Shown: piece by piece, positions 6,062-7,008 of the stretch
How positions within the stretch are numbered: the first letter of the stretch is position 1
How the letters are laid out: each line of letters begins with the position of its first letter
Source of the DNA: Methanomassiliicoccaceae archaeon UBA367
Lineage (GTDB): Archaea > Thermoplasmatota > Thermoplasmata > Methanomassiliicoccales > Methanomethylophilaceae
Direction: 5' to 3'
Length of the DNA stretch: 7,008 bases
NCBI GenBank assembly: GCA_002506255.1
Contig: DAXF01000082.1
Span: 1 to 7,008 of the forward strand
Position numbers and translations under genes: made by a program
Notes under the pieces: generated by a model
Database searches by the model: none
What the model was told of the DNA's origin: nothing
What the model saw: only the letters and a program-made list of their open reading frames with translations

Positions 6062-7008
6062 ATGAAAACGAAGGTAGGAGTAAACGGATACGGAACGATC
6101 GGCAAAAGAGTGGCAACAGCGGTCAACCAGCAGGACGACATGGAGATAGTCGGTGTGACAAAAACCAGGCCGTCATATGAGGCACAGGATGCTGTCAGGA
6201 AAGGATATCCTCTTTATGTGCCGGAAGACAATTTAGAGGCGTTCAAGGCGTCTGGCATAAAGGTCGCCGGGACCATAAAGGATCTTTACGGCAAGGCGGA
6301 TATAATCGTTGACTGCACTCCTGGAGGCGTTGCAGAGAAGTACAAGGCGGAATTCACCGAGGCGGGCATCAAGGCAATATGGCAGGGCGGAGAGGATCAC
6401 AGCCTCACCGGGATATCATTCAATGCAGGTGCCAATTACAAAGAGTCCTGGGGAGCGCAGTTCTCCCGTGTAGTGTCTTGCAACACCACAGGACTTCTCA
6501 GGACATTCTACCCTATCGACAAGAAGTACGGGATAAAGAATTCCTATGTTACGCTTATAAGGCGCTCTGCCGACCCCTACGACAGTAAATCCGGGCCCAT
6601 AAATGCCATTGAGCCAGTGGTGAAGCTGCCGACCCACCACGGACCCGATGTTCAGAGTGTCATGCCCTGGGTCAACATACACACTATGGCGGTCAAGGTC
6701 CCTACGACCCTGATGCACGTTCATACTGTGGCCATGGAGCTCAACAGCGAACCGAAGACCGAGGAGATCATAGAGCTGCTCCGCAAGACGCCCCGCGTCA
6801 AGCTCGTGAAGAGTTCTTCGGGAATCAAATCCACGGCTCAGATAATGGAAGAGGCCAGGGAGATGGGCAGGTCTCGCAATGATATGTTCGAGATAGTTCT
6901 GTGGGAGGACGGCATCAAAGTAGTTGGCAACACCCTATACTTCTATCAGGCCGTTCACCAGGAGAGCGACGTCATACCTGAGAACATAGACTGCATAAGG
7001 TCTATGTG
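6062..7008 (+). CDS. gap: Archaeal (type II) glyceraldehyde-3-phosphate dehydrogenase, 3'-truncated by window edge
   Basis: Phosphorylating NAD(P)+-dependent glyceraldehyde-3-phosphate dehydrogenase, interconverting glyceraldehyde 3-phosphate and 1,3-bisphosphoglycerate in glycolysis/gluconeogenesis. The window holds 315 complete codons plus two bases and no stop. Archaeal homologues are about 335-340 residues, so only some 20-25 C-terminal residues are missing. The Rossmann start is VGVNGYGTIGKRVA (5-18), followed by TKTRPSYEA (33-41), VDCTPGG (83-89) and WQGGEDH (107-113). The catalytic Cys is C140 in SCNTTGL. The archaeal pattern continues with RRSADP (167-172), KGPINAI-like SGPINAI (177-183), LPTHHGPDV (189-197), a catalytic His candidate in LMHVH (H219, by analogy with Methanothermus fervidus), GRSRND (269-274) and QAVHQESDVIPENID (296-310). 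This is clearly the archaeal and not the bacterial GAPDH family. The ATG at 6062 has a well-placed GGTGA. Confidence 0.95.
   Translation, partial: MKTKVGVNGYGTIGKRVATAVNQQDDMEIVGVTKTRPSYEAQDAVRKGYPLYVPEDNLEAFKASGIKVAGTIKDLYGKADIIVDCTPGGVAEKYKAEFTEAGIKAIWQGGEDHSLTGISFNAGANYKESWGAQFSRVVSCNTTGLLRTFYPIDKKYGIKNSYVTLIRRSADPYDSKSGPINAIEPVVKLPTHHGPDVQSVMPWVNIHTMAVKVPTTLMHVHTVAMELNSEPKTEEIIELLRKTPRVKLVKSSSGIKSTAQIMEEAREMGRSRNDMFEIVLWEDGIKVVGNTLYFYQAVHQESDVIPENIDCIRSM

Noticed and set aside
1..7008. CRISPR array, insertion sequence, tRNA, rRNA, prophage or defence island
   Set aside because: Reading both strands I saw no regularly spaced repeats, terminal inverted repeats, transposase or integrase motifs, or cloverleaf-like sequences. 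The genes are standard metabolic and housekeeping families.

Overview
This looks like a stretch of ordinary archaeal chromosome. The evidence for an archaeon is an archaeal-type (type II) glyceraldehyde-3-phosphate dehydrogenase, an NadX-type aspartate dehydrogenase, a DUF369/TM1367-like cyclophilin-fold protein, TATA-like promoter elements about 25-40 bases before several starts, and GGTGA/GGAG ribosome binding sites. Codon use is rich in AGG, ATA and TCC, base composition is slightly above 50% GC, and all six visible stop codons are TGA. I lean towards a Thermoplasmatota methanogen relative (Methanomassiliicoccales-like). That placement is inference; no rRNA or lineage-specific methanogenesis gene is present to settle it.

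Layout: (1) Bases 1-1781, plus strand: the 3' part of nadX, then an M24 (Xaa-Pro dipeptidase/aminopeptidase-like) metallopeptidase. (2) Bases 1782-4873, minus strand: ilvB, then ilvC, then a small cyclophilin-like gene, in transcription order. The last two overlap by four bases (GTGA). The M24 gene and the cyclophilin-like gene meet tail to tail with no base between their stops. (3) Bases 4874-4949: a compact divergent promoter region. (4) Bases 4950-5933, plus strand: a class I/II histone-deacetylase-family zinc hydrolase with all key residues. (5) Bases 5934-6061: a promoter-bearing intergenic region. (6) Bases 6062-7008, plus strand: archaeal gap, cut by the window edge. No intergenic stretch exceeds 130 bases.

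How the genes work together: IlvB (acetohydroxyacid synthase) and IlvC (ketol-acid reductoisomerase) catalyse the first two steps of valine/isoleucine synthesis. NadX supplies iminoaspartate for NAD synthesis, and Gap serves glycolysis/gluconeogenesis. The peptidase, cyclophilin-like protein and deacetylase are accessory genes with unproven substrates. I see no CRISPR array, mobile element, tRNA, rRNA or defence system, and nothing I would call an undescribed system. The points most worth a second look are the absence of an ilvN regulatory-subunit gene in the ilvBC operon, the tight coupling of the cyclophilin-like gene to ilvC, and unusual residues in the KARI cofactor loop and adjoining active-site motif.
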